The notes under the pieces are model-generated. The model searched no databases and had not been told where the DNA came from. It saw only the letters and a program-made list of their open reading frames with translations. The position numbers and the translations under genes are program-made. 64,000 nt of DNA from Vibrio genomosp. F10 str. ZF-129 (GTDB taxonomy: Bacteria > Pseudomonadota > Gammaproteobacteria > Enterobacterales > Vibrionaceae): contig NZ_AJYQ02000016.1 of NCBI RefSeq assembly GCF_000287055.2, forward strand, positions 1 through 64,000. The letters are read 5' to 3'. Positions within the stretch are counted from its first letter, which is position 1. Every line of letters begins with the position of its first letter. Of the stretch, positions 1 to 8,730 are shown piece by piece.

Positions 1-2173
1 CGGTTTTACCGCCGATATCTCGGCGTTTGAGTGGTTGTGCTCGCCACCCTGTACCGTTCCACCCTGTACCATCACGCCAGTTGCCGCCACCCCAAACATT
101 GCTGTACATCATTTCGCGCATTAAGAATGCGGTTTGTTCAGAGATAACTTGCGGTGCATATTGAGGTTGATTAAGGTCGACATCCTGCTCCATAAATTCA
201 TTGCTACTATCACTGTCAGGGGTAGTGAGCATTTCACAGTTTTCGCGACATATTGTTTTTGGAGTAGCTTGCCATTCAATGTCACCAAATCGGCTCTCTA
301 CACGGCCAATATAAAATGGGTCGACATAATAACCGCCATTAGCAAACACCGAGTAGCCTTGGGCCATTTTCACCGGAGTGAGACTGCCTGCGCCAAGTGC
401 TATCGTCTCCGAGCGGGGAAGCTCATCAATATCAAATCCAAAACGGGTTAAGTACTCGCGAGTCTCGTCGAGGCCAACCGCTCTTAACACGCGAACCGCC
501 ATGACGTTTTTAGACTGTGCTAGACCAATGCGAACGCGAGTCGGGCCTGTATAGGTTGGTGGTGAGTTTTTAGGGCGCCATGCGGTACCTTGGCTTTTGT
601 CCCACTGGTTGATCGGAGCATCGTTCACTAGAGTCGCCAGAGTCATGCCTTGATCCATTGCTGCGGCATAGATAAATGGTTTAATACTGGAGCCCACTTG
701 TCGAACCGATTGAGTGGCGCGGTTAAATTTGTTGTGCACGAAGTTAAAGCCACCGACGAGTGACAAAATAGCGCCGTTTTCTGGATTCATCGCTACAAAA
801 GCCGTATTGGCATTAGGAACTTGGCTTAAACGCCAGATAGGTTCAATACCGAGTTTGGCAATGTCGTCATTGCTATCGTCAGAGGCAATCTCTGAATTCA
901 CTTCATTTTCAAGGATCGGATCGGCCTGTTCTGCGGTGTTACGTACCCAGATTTGTTCACCCACGGATAAAATATCTGAGGCTGCCTTTGGTTCTGGACC
1001 TTGGCGGTCATCGGTTAAAAAGCGACGAGCCCAATTCATTTGCGCCCATTCGACTTGTTGCGGGCCGTGATTTTTCACCCAAATAGACGCGGTGTTGCCT
1101 TGAATATCAGTGACGATGGCAGGCAGCAATGCGCCATAAGTCGGTTCTTTTGCTAGGTGACGTCGAAATTCTTGAGCAGTGTTCAGTGTTGGCGCTTTTG
1201 TCCATACCACTTTTTCTGCGCCTCGGTAACCATGACGCTCATCGTAGGCCAGGAGATTATCAATCGCGGCCTTATTGGCGGCCTCTTGTAATTTAGAATC
1301 AACCGTGGTGTAAACGCTCATACCTTGCGTATAAGCGGCTTCGCCATGTTGTTCAACCATCCAAGCGCGTGCTAATTCAGCCACATACGGCGCACTCAGT
1401 TCTATTTCTGCACTGTGATAGCGCGATTCGATGACTTCAGCTCTCGCGTCATCAAATTCGCCTTGAGTAATGTAATTCTCATCGAACATGCGTCGCAGTA
1501 CCACATTACGTCGATTCGTGGCTCTTTCAAGCGAGTAAATCGGGTTCATGGTCGATGGCGCTTTTGGCATGCCGGCAAGCGTGGCTAATTCACTGAGTGT
1601 TAGCTCGTTGAGATCGCGCCCGAAGTAGGTTTGCGCTGCGGCGCCAAAGCCATAAGAGCGATAGCCCAAGAAAATCTTGTTAACGTATAGCTGCATGATT
1701 TCTTGCTTGCTTAGCGATTGTTCAATCCTAATTGCCAGGAATATCTCTTTGATCTTTCTTATTATTTTCTTCTCATTAGACAAGAAAAAGTTACGTGCCA
1801 GTTGCTGAGTGATCGTACTTGCCCCTTGCTTTGCTGATCCTGACATCGCCACGACGACGGCGGCACGAGCAATACCAATCGGGTCAATACCGTAGTGGCT
1901 GTAAAAACGGCTGTCTTCGGTCGCGATGAGGGCTTCAATTAAGTGCTGAGGAATATCTTGATATTCAACGGGGGTTCGGCGTTTTTCTCCAAACTGTGCG
2001 ATTAATTTGCCATCTTGACTGAATACTTGCATCGGAGCTTCAAGCTCAACGTGTCGTAACTCTTCTACGTCTGGTAGATCAGGTTTTACGTAAAAGTAGA
2101 AACCAATGATCGTACTGACTCCAAGAATCATGCAAACCAATGTGAATATAAATAGTCGCTTTATGAACTTCAC
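1..2173 (-). CDS. mrcA: Penicillin-binding protein 1A (bifunctional glycosyltransferase/transpeptidase), C-terminus cut by window edge
   Basis: Class A PBP that polymerises lipid II and cross-links peptidoglycan in the periplasm. The frame starts at a GTG (2173-2171) preceded by an AGGGA ribosome site and encodes VKFIKRLFIFTLVCMILGV, a short cytoplasmic stretch plus one N-terminal membrane anchor. Glycosyltransferase family 51 motifs follow: EDSRFYSHYGID near residue 83 and GASTITQQLARNFFL near residue 130. The transpeptidase active site SSIK has its serine at about residue 495, followed by the SKN motif (QSKNV). The last visible residues are RRDIGGKT, so the KTG motif is split by the window edge and the extreme C-terminus is missing. 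About 724 codons are visible. It is divergent from pilM, the arrangement usual in gamma-proteobacteria. Identity is very secure. Confidence 0.96.
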   Translation of the reverse strand, partial: MKFIKRLFIFTLVCMILGVSTIIGFYFYVKPDLPDVEELRHVELEAPMQVFSQDGKLIAQFGEKRRTPVEYQDIPQHLIEALIATEDSRFYSHYGIDPIGIARAAVVVAMSGSAKQGASTITQQLARNFFLSNEKKIIRKIKEIFLAIRIEQSLSKQEIMQLYVNKIFLGYRSYGFGAAAQTYFGRDLNELTLSELATLAGMPKAPSTMNPIYSLERATNRRNVVLRRMFDENYITQGEFDDARAEVIESRYHSAEIELSAPYVAELARAWMVEQHGEAAYTQGMSVYTTVDSKLQEAANKAAIDNLLAYDERHGYRGAEKVVWTKAPTLNTAQEFRRHLAKEPTYGALLPAIVTDIQGNTASIWVKNHGPQQVEWAQMNWARRFLTDDRQGPEPKAASDILSVGEQIWVRNTAEQADPILENEVNSEIASDDSNDDIAKLGIEPIWRLSQVPNANTAFVAMNPENGAILSLVGGFNFVHNKFNRATQSVRQVGSSIKPFIYAAAMDQGMTLATLVNDAPINQWDKSQGTAWRPKNSPPTYTGPTRVRIGLAQSKNVMAVRVLRAVGLDETREYLTRFGFDIDELPRSETIALGAGSLTPVKMAQGYSVFANGGYYVDPFYIGRVESRFGDIEWQATPKTICRENCEMLTTPDSDSSNEFMEQDVDLNQPQYAPQVISEQTAFLMREMMYSNVWGGGNWRDGTGWNGTGWRAQPLKRRDIGGKT

Positions 2174-2275
2174 CGAAGAATCCCTGATTAGTAGAGGTAG
2201 CCAAAGAGCAACCCCTTGTATTCTAAAATAAAAAATAACTTAGTTTTATATGACGGTGCTAACGCTAGCAACGAT

Positions 2276-2296
2276 CTCTATTGTTGGTCAATAGAG
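2276..2296 (+). promoter_or_regulatory. Perfect 8-bp stem-loop in the pilM leader
   Basis: CTCTATTG (2276-2283), a 5-nt loop and CAATAGAG (2289-2296) form a perfect hairpin ending 5 nt before the pilM ribosome site GGAG (2302-2305). A TGCTA-ACGC-TAGCA inverted repeat lies just upstream (2257-2270). There is no T-run, so it is not a terminator. It could affect translation initiation or mRNA stability of the pil operon, or be a DNA operator. Function is inferred only. Confidence 0.4.
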
Positions 2297-2313
2297 CCAC
2301 TGGAGCAAAACAC

Positions 2314-3312
2314 ATGGGTAAACCATTAATAACTGGTATAGATATTGGCCACTATAGTATTAAAGCCGTGGTCTTAAAGCCAGCAAGTGATGACTATTCA
2401 ATCGTAAGTTTTAAAGAATTGCCCATTTCAGGTGATGTATTCTCTGATAATCACACCGTTAATCATCAACAAATTGTCAATAAGTTAAAAGAGCTACGAA
2501 AATTTCTCCCCATTTGGAGTAAAAGAGTCGCGATTGCGATCCCTGATAACGCAGTGATCAGCAAATTACTGCAAATTGATAGCGATCTTGATGAGCGTGA
2601 GACAGAGTTTGCCATCTATCAAGGCTTCTCCCATCAATCCCCTTTTCCTATCGAAGAACTCCGTTTGGACTTTGTTCGGGTTGATAACGACAGCAAAACG
2701 CCGACCGCTGCCTATCAAGTTTATGCCACTAAAAAAGAAGTGGTTGACAGTCGTTACCATTCAGTCAAAAAAGCCGGATTTTCTCCGTTAGTGTGTGATG
2801 TTCAAGCTCATGGGTTAGTGAGCGTTTGGCGGCAGGCGGCAAAAAAGACAGCCCACCCAGATTGGTTGTTGGTGGATGTTGGTTACACCCAAACATCTTT
2901 GTGTATGGACTTTGATAATAAGGCTCATTTTAGTAAAGAGATTGCCCTAGGTACACAATACATGGATCAAGATCCGTCATCGATGGGTTCTTTACTTGAG
3001 CAGAAAACGGATCAATTTAATCAGTTGATGATTGACCGAATTCAGCGGCAAATACAAATGTTGCTGTCCGTGAACGGTGATTCATCAGTCAAAGGGATTT
3101 GGTTATCTGGGGGCGGCGCGACAACGCCAATGTTGGTTGAGGAAATTCAGCGTAGGCTTTGTATTGAATGTCAGGTTCTAAATCCTCTCGCTTTGTTGGG
3201 GCGCTCACGGACTAGAAAGCCACATCATTATAGTGATTTGCATGGTTTTAATACCGCAGTGGGAATCGCAATGAGAGGTCACGATTGGTTGGAGGTTCAA
3301 CATGCTTTATAG
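2314..3312 (+). CDS. pilM: Type IV pilus assembly protein PilM (actin-like ATPase)
   Basis: Cytoplasmic FtsA/actin-fold protein that binds the N-terminus of PilN and forms the inner ring of the type IV pilus machine. I place the start at ATG 2314, behind GGAG at 2302-2305, giving MGKPLITGIDIG (332 aa). The frame extends upstream to a TTG at 2281, but that lies inside a hairpin and adds residues unlike the family. Nucleotide-binding motifs are visible: phosphate-1 TGIDIGHYSIKAVVLK at residues 7-22, phosphate-2 LLVDVGYTQTSLCM near 185, and adenosine WLSGGGATTPML near 262. It is the first gene of pilMNOPQ and overlaps pilN by 11 nt, which suggests translational coupling. Confidence 0.93.
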   Translation: MGKPLITGIDIGHYSIKAVVLKPASDDYSIVSFKELPISGDVFSDNHTVNHQQIVNKLKELRKFLPIWSKRVAIAIPDNAVISKLLQIDSDLDERETEFAIYQGFSHQSPFPIEELRLDFVRVDNDSKTPTAAYQVYATKKEVVDSRYHSVKKAGFSPLVCDVQAHGLVSVWRQAAKKTAHPDWLLVDVGYTQTSLCMDFDNKAHFSKEIALGTQYMDQDPSSMGSLLEQKTDQFNQLMIDRIQRQIQMLLSVNGDSSVKGIWLSGGGATTPMLVEEIQRRLCIECQVLNPLALLGRSRTRKPHHYSDLHGFNTAVGIAMRGHDWLEVQHAL

Positions 3313-4027
3313 CGTAAACCTTCTACCGTGGCGAGATGAGAAGCGTAAAAAACACAAAAAACGATTTTTCAGCTTGATCGTGCTGTCACTTCTGGTCTCT
3401 TTTTTACTGCAATATGTGGCCGGTTGGTACTTCATCGCTGAACTTAATCAACAGCAAGGGCGAATTAACTATTTTACCCGATACATTGAACAACTCGATC
3501 AAAAAATCAATGAGCTGAAGCTAACCGAGCAAGACCATTCGGCATTACTCACTCGATTATCTGTCGTGGAAGAACTGCAATCCTCGCGCAATAGAAGTAC
3601 TGAATTTATGGTTGAAATACAGAAGTTGGTACCGGAAGGGGTGTACGTCGACAAGATAAAAATGAAGGGTAATGAAATAGAGATGAAAGGGATCAGCGAT
3701 AGCACTGCGCATCTGGCGACGATGCTCGATAATCTCGAAAAGTCTGCATTTTTAGAAGATGTCTCAATGCACTCTATCATCCATGATCAAAAGCGTTTTG
3801 GTCAAAGCTATCAGACTTTCGAAGCGTCTTTTCGCATTGCAGTGACCGATGAACGTCCTCTCGATGATGGTATTAGCCAAATGAGACCGAGTAGCAAGAC
3901 ACTAAGTGGCCAGATACCGAGTGAAAAGATAGCCGATAAAGAACGCCGCCGTGCAATGTGCTTAGCGATCTTGAATGTTCATCACTGTGTTGAAGAGCTA
4001 GATGGTATGGGGGTTCTGCATGGTTAA
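3302..4027 (+). CDS. pilN: Type IV pilus inner-membrane assembly protein PilN, with an extended C-terminus
   Basis: Bitopic inner-membrane protein that pairs with PilO and recruits PilM. The N-terminus MLYSVNLLPWRDEKRKKHKK carries the conserved (I/V)NLLPWR PilM-binding motif. One membrane helix follows (about 22-48), then a coiled coil (about 50-100) and a ferredoxin-like periplasmic domain to about residue 180. The 241-aa length is about 50 residues more than usual; the extra tail (after FEASFRIAVTDE) is hydrophilic, then contains RRRAMCLAILNVHHCVEEL with two cysteines. The tail reads into the pilO start region, so it may be species-specific or reflect an old frameshift. Overlaps pilO by 8 nt. 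Confidence 0.9.
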   Translation: MLYSVNLLPWRDEKRKKHKKRFFSLIVLSLLVSFLLQYVAGWYFIAELNQQQGRINYFTRYIEQLDQKINELKLTEQDHSALLTRLSVVEELQSSRNRSTEFMVEIQKLVPEGVYVDKIKMKGNEIEMKGISDSTAHLATMLDNLEKSAFLEDVSMHSIIHDQKRFGQSYQTFEASFRIAVTDERPLDDGISQMRPSSKTLSGQIPSEKIADKERRRAMCLAILNVHHCVEELDGMGVLHG

Positions 4028-4610
4028 TTTTCGAGACCTGGACATCGATGAAGTGACAGAATGGCCTTTATTGCCTCAGATGTTGGTATTGCTGCTGCTC
4101 CTTATTCTCTTACAGGGAGTCGGTGGCTGGTTTTATATTTTACCTAAAATGGAACAGCTTGAAGTATTGAAAGATGAAGAGCAAACACTGAAGTCAACCT
4201 TGCGAATAAAAGCCAATAAAGCGGCCACTCTACCCGTATTACGTGCTCAGCTTGATGAGCTAGAAGAGCGATACGATTACCTGTTGCGTCAGTTACCGGA
4301 ACAGAAAGAGTTGGCAAGCATGTTGGCATCGGTCAATGAATTTGGTTTAAAGAATTCACTGACCTTTACTCGTATCGATTGGGGCCAAAGGCAGAATCAG
4401 ACGTTTTTGTATCGGTTGCCTCTCAACTTTGAATTGACGGGAAGTTACGACAACATCGGTCATTTTTCAGAGGCCATTGCGAACTTACCAAGAATCATCG
4501 TTCTTGAAGACATTGATTGGCAGCGAGTGAGTCAAGAAAGCAGCACATTACATTTTCGGGTCCGCGCTTATACCTATCAATTCAAAGCGGAGGTCAAAGA
4601 TGAAGGCTAA
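4020..4610 (+). CDS. pilO: Type IV pilus inner-membrane assembly protein PilO
   Basis: Partner of PilN in the periplasmic alignment subcomplex. I choose ATG 4020 (MVNFRDLDIDEVTEWPLLPQ, 196 aa), preceded by a GGGGG ribosome site at 4009-4013; the longer frame from 4002 adds MVWGFC and lies within the purine-rich site itself. A single membrane helix at about 21-42 (MLVLLLLLILLQGVGGWFYI) is followed by a coiled coil (about 50-95) and a ferredoxin-like fold. The ATG overlaps the pilN stop and the end overlaps pilP by 11 nt, so translation through the operon is probably coupled. Confidence 0.92.
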   Translation: MVNFRDLDIDEVTEWPLLPQMLVLLLLLILLQGVGGWFYILPKMEQLEVLKDEEQTLKSTLRIKANKAATLPVLRAQLDELEERYDYLLRQLPEQKELASMLASVNEFGLKNSLTFTRIDWGQRQNQTFLYRLPLNFELTGSYDNIGHFSEAIANLPRIIVLEDIDWQRVSQESSTLHFRVRAYTYQFKAEVKDEG

Positions 4611-5115
4611 TGGTTTTTTTCTTTTTCTCTTCGCGGGCTTTCTGAACGGTTGCCAAGCCAACAATGACTCGATCGATGAGTATATTCAGGCCATTGAATC
4701 CCAGGCCCGTAAAGAGGTTGTTCGCCTAGAGCCCGTGATTATGTTTCAAGCTTCCGCTTACCAGAGTACCGAGCTTCGTGAGCCGTTTTTTTTACCCAGT
4801 GCAGCACTGGTACAAGAGCAGGCGATGGTTAAAAAAGATTGTTGGCAACCCCCAAAGCGAACCAAATCAGGGCCGCTTGAACGCTATCCAATGAGTAAGT
4901 TGAGATTAAAAGGCGTCATGGGGAGTGCGAATAGCGTGTCAGCGCTCGTCCAAACGCCTAAAGGTCAAGTGATCAACGTGAGTGAGGGTCAGTTTATTGG
5001 TCTTAATAACGGCAGAGTCACTAGAGTGACATCTCATTATGTGTTGATTAATGAAACGCTGCCCGATGGCCTAGGTTGCTGGAGTAAGCGTAACGTCAAG
5101 CTTGCTCTTAAATAG
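4600..5115 (+). CDS. pilP: Type IV pilus lipoprotein PilP
   Basis: Inner-membrane-anchored lipoprotein that bridges PilN/PilO to the PilQ secretin. The 171-aa product has a short hydrophobic signal and a lipobox FLNGC with the lipidated cysteine at residue 18. A disordered linker follows, then the conserved C-terminal beta-sandwich (about 85-165) with MSKLRLKGVMG and VSEGQFIGLNNGRV. The start overlaps pilO by 11 nt. Length and position fourth in the operon fit PilP. Confidence 0.93.
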   Translation: MKANGFFLFLFAGFLNGCQANNDSIDEYIQAIESQARKEVVRLEPVIMFQASAYQSTELREPFFLPSAALVQEQAMVKKDCWQPPKRTKSGPLERYPMSKLRLKGVMGSANSVSALVQTPKGQVINVSEGQFIGLNNGRVTRVTSHYVLINETLPDGLGCWSKRNVKLALK

Positions 5116-5156
5116 AATTATTTGTTTGAGATATCATCATGATTAAAGGATTAACA

Positions 5157-6851
5157 ATGAAAATAGCGACAGTTTGTTCGTTATTCACCGTCACTCTACT
5201 GAGCATTCTACTCTTCAGTGTTAATGTGCTGGCAGCTGACACCAATCAATTGAAAAGCATTGATTTTCGGGTGGATGGTGACAAAAGCGCACGCATAATT
5301 ATCGAGCTAGCCAGTCCATCTTCGGTTGTTGATTTGCAGAAGGTGCAAGAAGGGCTGAGTATTGAGCTACTGCAAACCGATGTCAGTGATGAGCAGTTGT
5401 ATCTACTCGATGTCAAAGACTTCGGCACAGTGGTGCAGAATATTGAGGTATTTCGTAAAGAGCCGAGTACTTTGTTGGTGGCGTCCATCAGTGGTGATTA
5501 TGATTTTAACTACAGTTTGAAAGGGAAGTATCTTGACGTTGTGGTGACTCAAGCCAAAGCCGTTCAAAAGCCCAAGCAGGCCAGTCTACTCGAAAAAGAA
5601 GGCAAGCTGATTTCAATAAACTTCCAAGATATCCCGGTAAGGAATGTCTTGCAGCTCATCGCCGATTACAACGCATTCAACTTAGTCGTGTCTGACTCGG
5701 TGTCCGGTAATCTTACCTTGCGCTTGGACGGGGTGCCTTGGCAACAGGTTCTTGATATTATCTTGCAAGTCAAAGGGCTGGATAAAAGAGTAGAAGGGAA
5801 TGTTATTTTGGTCGCGCCAACCGCAGAGCTTGATTTGCAAGAACAGCAAAAACTCGAAAAATCCCGCCTTGCTGAGGAGTTAGGCGATCTCTCTTCCGAC
5901 ATTCTCAAAATTAACTTTGCTAAAGCTTCTGATATTGCCGATATGATTGGCGGAGATGGCCCTGTGAGCATGCTGTCTGATCGTGGTTCCATCAGCATTG
6001 ATGAACGAACCAATTCTTTACTGATTCGCGAGTTGCCTGACAATATTGAGATTATTCGTGACATTGTTTCTTCACTTGATATTCCTGTAAAGCAAGTGCA
6101 GATTGAAGCTCGCATAGTGACCATTAATGAAGGCAACATGGATGAGCTCGGTGTTCGTTGGGGGTTTACTCATACCAATGGGAATAATACCGCAGGGGGA
6201 TCGATAGAAAGTAACTTATGGCAAGTAGGCGCGTTGGCGGGGGATGAGTTGCCCATTGATGACTTTCTCAATGTTAATTTAGGCGCGACGTCAGCGAATG
6301 CTTCATCAATTGCGTTTCAAGTGGCCAAATTAGGCTCAGACATGTTACTTGATCTTGAACTGTCGGCATTACAGCGTGAATCGAAGGCTGAGATTATTTC
6401 TAGCCCCCGCTTGATTACTACCAATAAAAAACCAGCCTATATTGAGCAAGGCACCGAAATTCCGTATCTAGAGTCCTCGTCTAGTGGCGCAACGACCGTG
6501 GCATTTAAAAAAGCGGTCTTAAGTTTGAAAGTCACCCCTCAAATCACCCCAGACAATCGTTTAGTGCTTGATTTAAGTGTGACTCAAGACAGGCCGGGAG
6601 AAATCGTTAAGACGGGAACCGGGGAGGCGGTGGCGATTGACACACAAAGAATTGGAACTCAAGTACTGGTCAATAATGGGGAAACCGTGGTGCTCGGTGG
6701 AATCTACCAGCACAGCACCACCAATTCGGTAGATAAAGTGCCATTGCTTGGTGATCTACCATTATTGGGGGCGCTTTTCCGCCGAACTTATGAACAAAAA
6801 GGCAAAAGTGAACTGCTAATTTTCGTGACTCCGAAAGTAATTCTCCAGTAG
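5157..6851 (+). CDS. pilQ: Type IV pilus outer-membrane secretin PilQ
   Basis: Forms the multimeric outer-membrane gate for the pilus, which in Vibrio also serves DNA uptake. ATG 5157 has AAAGGA at 5145-5150 six bases upstream, so I prefer it; the alternative ATG 5139 would add MIKGLT. The signal peptide runs to about LLFSVNVLAA. An AMIN peptidoglycan-binding domain follows (about 20-125), then an STN/N0 domain (about 145-200, with NFQDIPVRNVLQLIADY), a secretin N1 domain (about 245-320) and the secretin core (about 380-560, ending LGDLPLLGALFRRTYEQKGKSELLIFVTPKVI). Length (564 aa) is normal. It is the last gene of pilMNOPQ. Confidence 0.96.
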   Translation: MKIATVCSLFTVTLLSILLFSVNVLAADTNQLKSIDFRVDGDKSARIIIELASPSSVVDLQKVQEGLSIELLQTDVSDEQLYLLDVKDFGTVVQNIEVFRKEPSTLLVASISGDYDFNYSLKGKYLDVVVTQAKAVQKPKQASLLEKEGKLISINFQDIPVRNVLQLIADYNAFNLVVSDSVSGNLTLRLDGVPWQQVLDIILQVKGLDKRVEGNVILVAPTAELDLQEQQKLEKSRLAEELGDLSSDILKINFAKASDIADMIGGDGPVSMLSDRGSISIDERTNSLLIRELPDNIEIIRDIVSSLDIPVKQVQIEARIVTINEGNMDELGVRWGFTHTNGNNTAGGSIESNLWQVGALAGDELPIDDFLNVNLGATSANASSIAFQVAKLGSDMLLDLELSALQRESKAEIISSPRLITTNKKPAYIEQGTEIPYLESSSSGATTVAFKKAVLSLKVTPQITPDNRLVLDLSVTQDRPGEIVKTGTGEAVAIDTQRIGTQVLVNNGETVVLGGIYQHSTTNSVDKVPLLGDLPLLGALFRRTYEQKGKSELLIFVTPKVILQ

Positions 6852-6953
6852 TGGGGAATAAATAATCGCGATCAACAAAAAATAAAGTTGCATTAGTGTC
6901 ATCAGATCTAGATAATTTCGGGTCTTATCACGAAACATCTGTGAGGAATAGGT

Positions 6954-7000
6954 GCCACAAGCAACTATAAGACTTGAAAATTTCAGGTTACTCTTGTGGC
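6954..7000 (+). promoter_or_regulatory. Long imperfect stem-loop in the aroK leader
   Basis: GCCACAAG (6954-6961) pairs perfectly with CTTGTGGC (6993-7000). Inside, CTTGAAA and TTTCAGG form a second short stem. No T-run follows, so it is unlikely to be the pilQ terminator. It lies 39 nt before the aroK ATG in the 188-nt pilQ-aroK gap, and could be a 5'-UTR structure of the aroK transcript. Confidence 0.35.
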
Positions 7001-7039
7001 GATGTCATTGAATTAACGTTGTAAATTACTGCTAAAAAC

Positions 7040-7558
7040 ATGGCTGAGAAACGCAATATCTTTCTTGTTGGCCCAATGGGCGCCGGCAAAAGTACAATTG
7101 GTAGACACCTTGCTCAACAACTGCATATGGAGTTTTTAGACTCAGATACAGTTATTGAAGAACGCACAGGTGCTGATATCGCATGGGTTTTTGATGTTGA
7201 GGGCGAAGAAGGCTTCCGTAAGCGAGAAGAATCTGTCATCAATGATCTAACTGACAAGCAAGGCATTGTTCTTGCGACAGGGGGCGGCTCTGTAAATAGT
7301 AAGGATAACCGTAATCGTCTATCTGCACGTGGCATTGTTGTTTACCTAGAAACAACAATTGAAAAGCAACTTGCGCGTACAAATCGCGACAAGAAGCGCC
7401 CGTTGCTACAAACGGACAATCCGAGAGATGTATTAGAATCTTTGGCGGGTGAGCGCAATAACCTCTACGAAGAAGTAGCGGATTATACCGTTCGTACCGA
7501 TGACCAGAGTGCAAAAGTAGTAGCCAATCAGATCGTAAAAATGCTAGAAGAACGTTAA
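7040..7558 (+). CDS. aroK: Shikimate kinase I
   Basis: Phosphorylates shikimate to shikimate-3-phosphate with ATP in the chorismate pathway. The 172-aa NMP-kinase fold shows the P-loop GPMGAGKS at residues 11-18, the substrate-binding segment [11 protein letters not shown], the Walker B-like LATGGGSV loop and lid residues RDKKRPLLQ. It is followed 25 nt later by aroB, the conserved aroKB pair. The leader upstream contains a stem-loop. The alternative AroL form is less likely, given the aroKB-damX-dam order. Confidence 0.97.
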   Translation: MAEKRNIFLVGPMGAGKSTIGRHLAQQLHMEFLDSDTVIEERTGADIAWVFDVEGEEGFRKREESVINDLTDKQGIVLATGGGSVNSKDNRNRLSARGIVVYLETTIEKQLARTNRDKKRPLLQTDNPRDVLESLAGERNNLYEEVADYTVRTDDQSAKVVANQIVKMLEER

Positions 7559-7583
7559 GTCGTTTTTTATCGGAGAGCAAACC

Positions 7584-8690
7584 ATGGAACGGATTACGGT
7601 CAGTTTGGGCGAGCGAAGCTACCCAATCTCTATCGGTGCCGGATTATTTAATAATTCGGCACAACTTTTTTCTTCTTATATCGATCAAGCATTCTCTGCT
7701 TATCAGAAAGTAGTGGTTATCAGTAATGTGACCGTTGCTCCGCTTTATGCCGACCAAATTTTGGCTCAGTTTAAGCAGCTTGGTTGTGAAACCTCATTAC
7801 TCGAACTTCCCGATGGTGAACAATACAAGAGCCTCGATACCTTTAATCAAGTCATGACCTTTCTGTTAGAAGGCAATTATAGCCGCGATGTGGTTGTGGT
7901 AGCACTGGGTGGTGGTGTGATTGGTGACCTTGTTGGCTTTTCTGCTTCGTGCTATCAGCGCGGTGTGGACTTCATCCAAATTCCTACGACATTATTATCG
8001 CAAGTCGACTCTTCTGTCGGTGGGAAAACGGCGGTGAATCATCCACTTGGCAAAAATATGATTGGTGCCTTCTACCAACCTAAATCTGTCATCATTGATA
8101 CCGACTGTTTAGCTACCCTGCCTGAGCGTGAATTTGCAGCGGGCATTGCTGAAGTGATCAAATATGGCATCATTTACGATGTCGCTTTTTTTGAGTGGCT
8201 AGAAATCAATTTAGATAAACTCTACGCCCTTGATAAAGAAGCATTAAATTATGCAATATCTCGTTGCTGTGAAATCAAAGCTGAAGTCGTCGCTCAGGAT
8301 GAAAAAGAGTCGGGTATTCGTGCTTTATTGAACCTGGGTCATACATTTGGTCATGCCATTGAAGCGGAACTAGGGTATGGTAATTGGTTGCATGGGGAAG
8401 CGGTTGCATCGGGTACGGTTATGGCGGCGAAAACAGCACAACTGCAAGGATTGATTTCTGAGCAGCAAGTTACGCGAATCATTTCTATACTTAAAAATGC
8501 AAAGTTGCCGGTACATACCCCAGAAAGCATGGTTTTTGGTGATTTTATGAAGCACATGATGAGAGACAAAAAGGTATTGGCCGGAGAACTTCGCTTAGTG
8601 CTACCCACCAGTATCGGTAGTGCTGAAGTCGTTAAAGGTGTTCCTGAATCTGTACTTGAGCAAGCCATTGATTTTTGTCGTAGTATATAA
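7584..8690 (+). CDS. aroB: 3-Dehydroquinate synthase
   Basis: NAD+- and metal-dependent cyclase converting DAHP to 3-dehydroquinate, second step of the shikimate pathway. ATG 7584 follows GGAGAGC. The 368-aa protein shows [11 protein letters not shown], the NAD-binding glycine-rich [13 protein letters not shown], the [19 protein letters not shown] block and the metal-binding [12 protein letters not shown] and WLHGEAVA histidines. Co-transcription with aroK is likely (25-nt gap). Length matches the family. Confidence 0.97.
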   Translation: MERITVSLGERSYPISIGAGLFNNSAQLFSSYIDQAFSAYQKVVVISNVTVAPLYADQILAQFKQLGCETSLLELPDGEQYKSLDTFNQVMTFLLEGNYSRDVVVVALGGGVIGDLVGFSASCYQRGVDFIQIPTTLLSQVDSSVGGKTAVNHPLGKNMIGAFYQPKSVIIDTDCLATLPEREFAAGIAEVIKYGIIYDVAFFEWLEINLDKLYALDKEALNYAISRCCEIKAEVVAQDEKESGIRALLNLGHTFGHAIEAELGYGNWLHGEAVASGTVMAAKTAQLQGLISEQQVTRIISILKNAKLPVHTPESMVFGDFMKHMMRDKKVLAGELRLVLPTSIGSAEVVKGVPESVLEQAIDFCRSI

Positions 8691-8730
8691 TTTTATTTTA
8701 TAGACAGTCTTCTGTCAGTAGGACGGCCTA

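Noticed and set aside
134..1070. Open frames on the plus strand (134-451 and 714-1070)
   Set aside because: They lie antisense to the clearly coding mrcA frame and have no recognisable product or ribosome site.
2281..2313. TTG start for pilM
   Set aside because: It falls inside a hairpin without a ribosome site and adds residues not found in the family.
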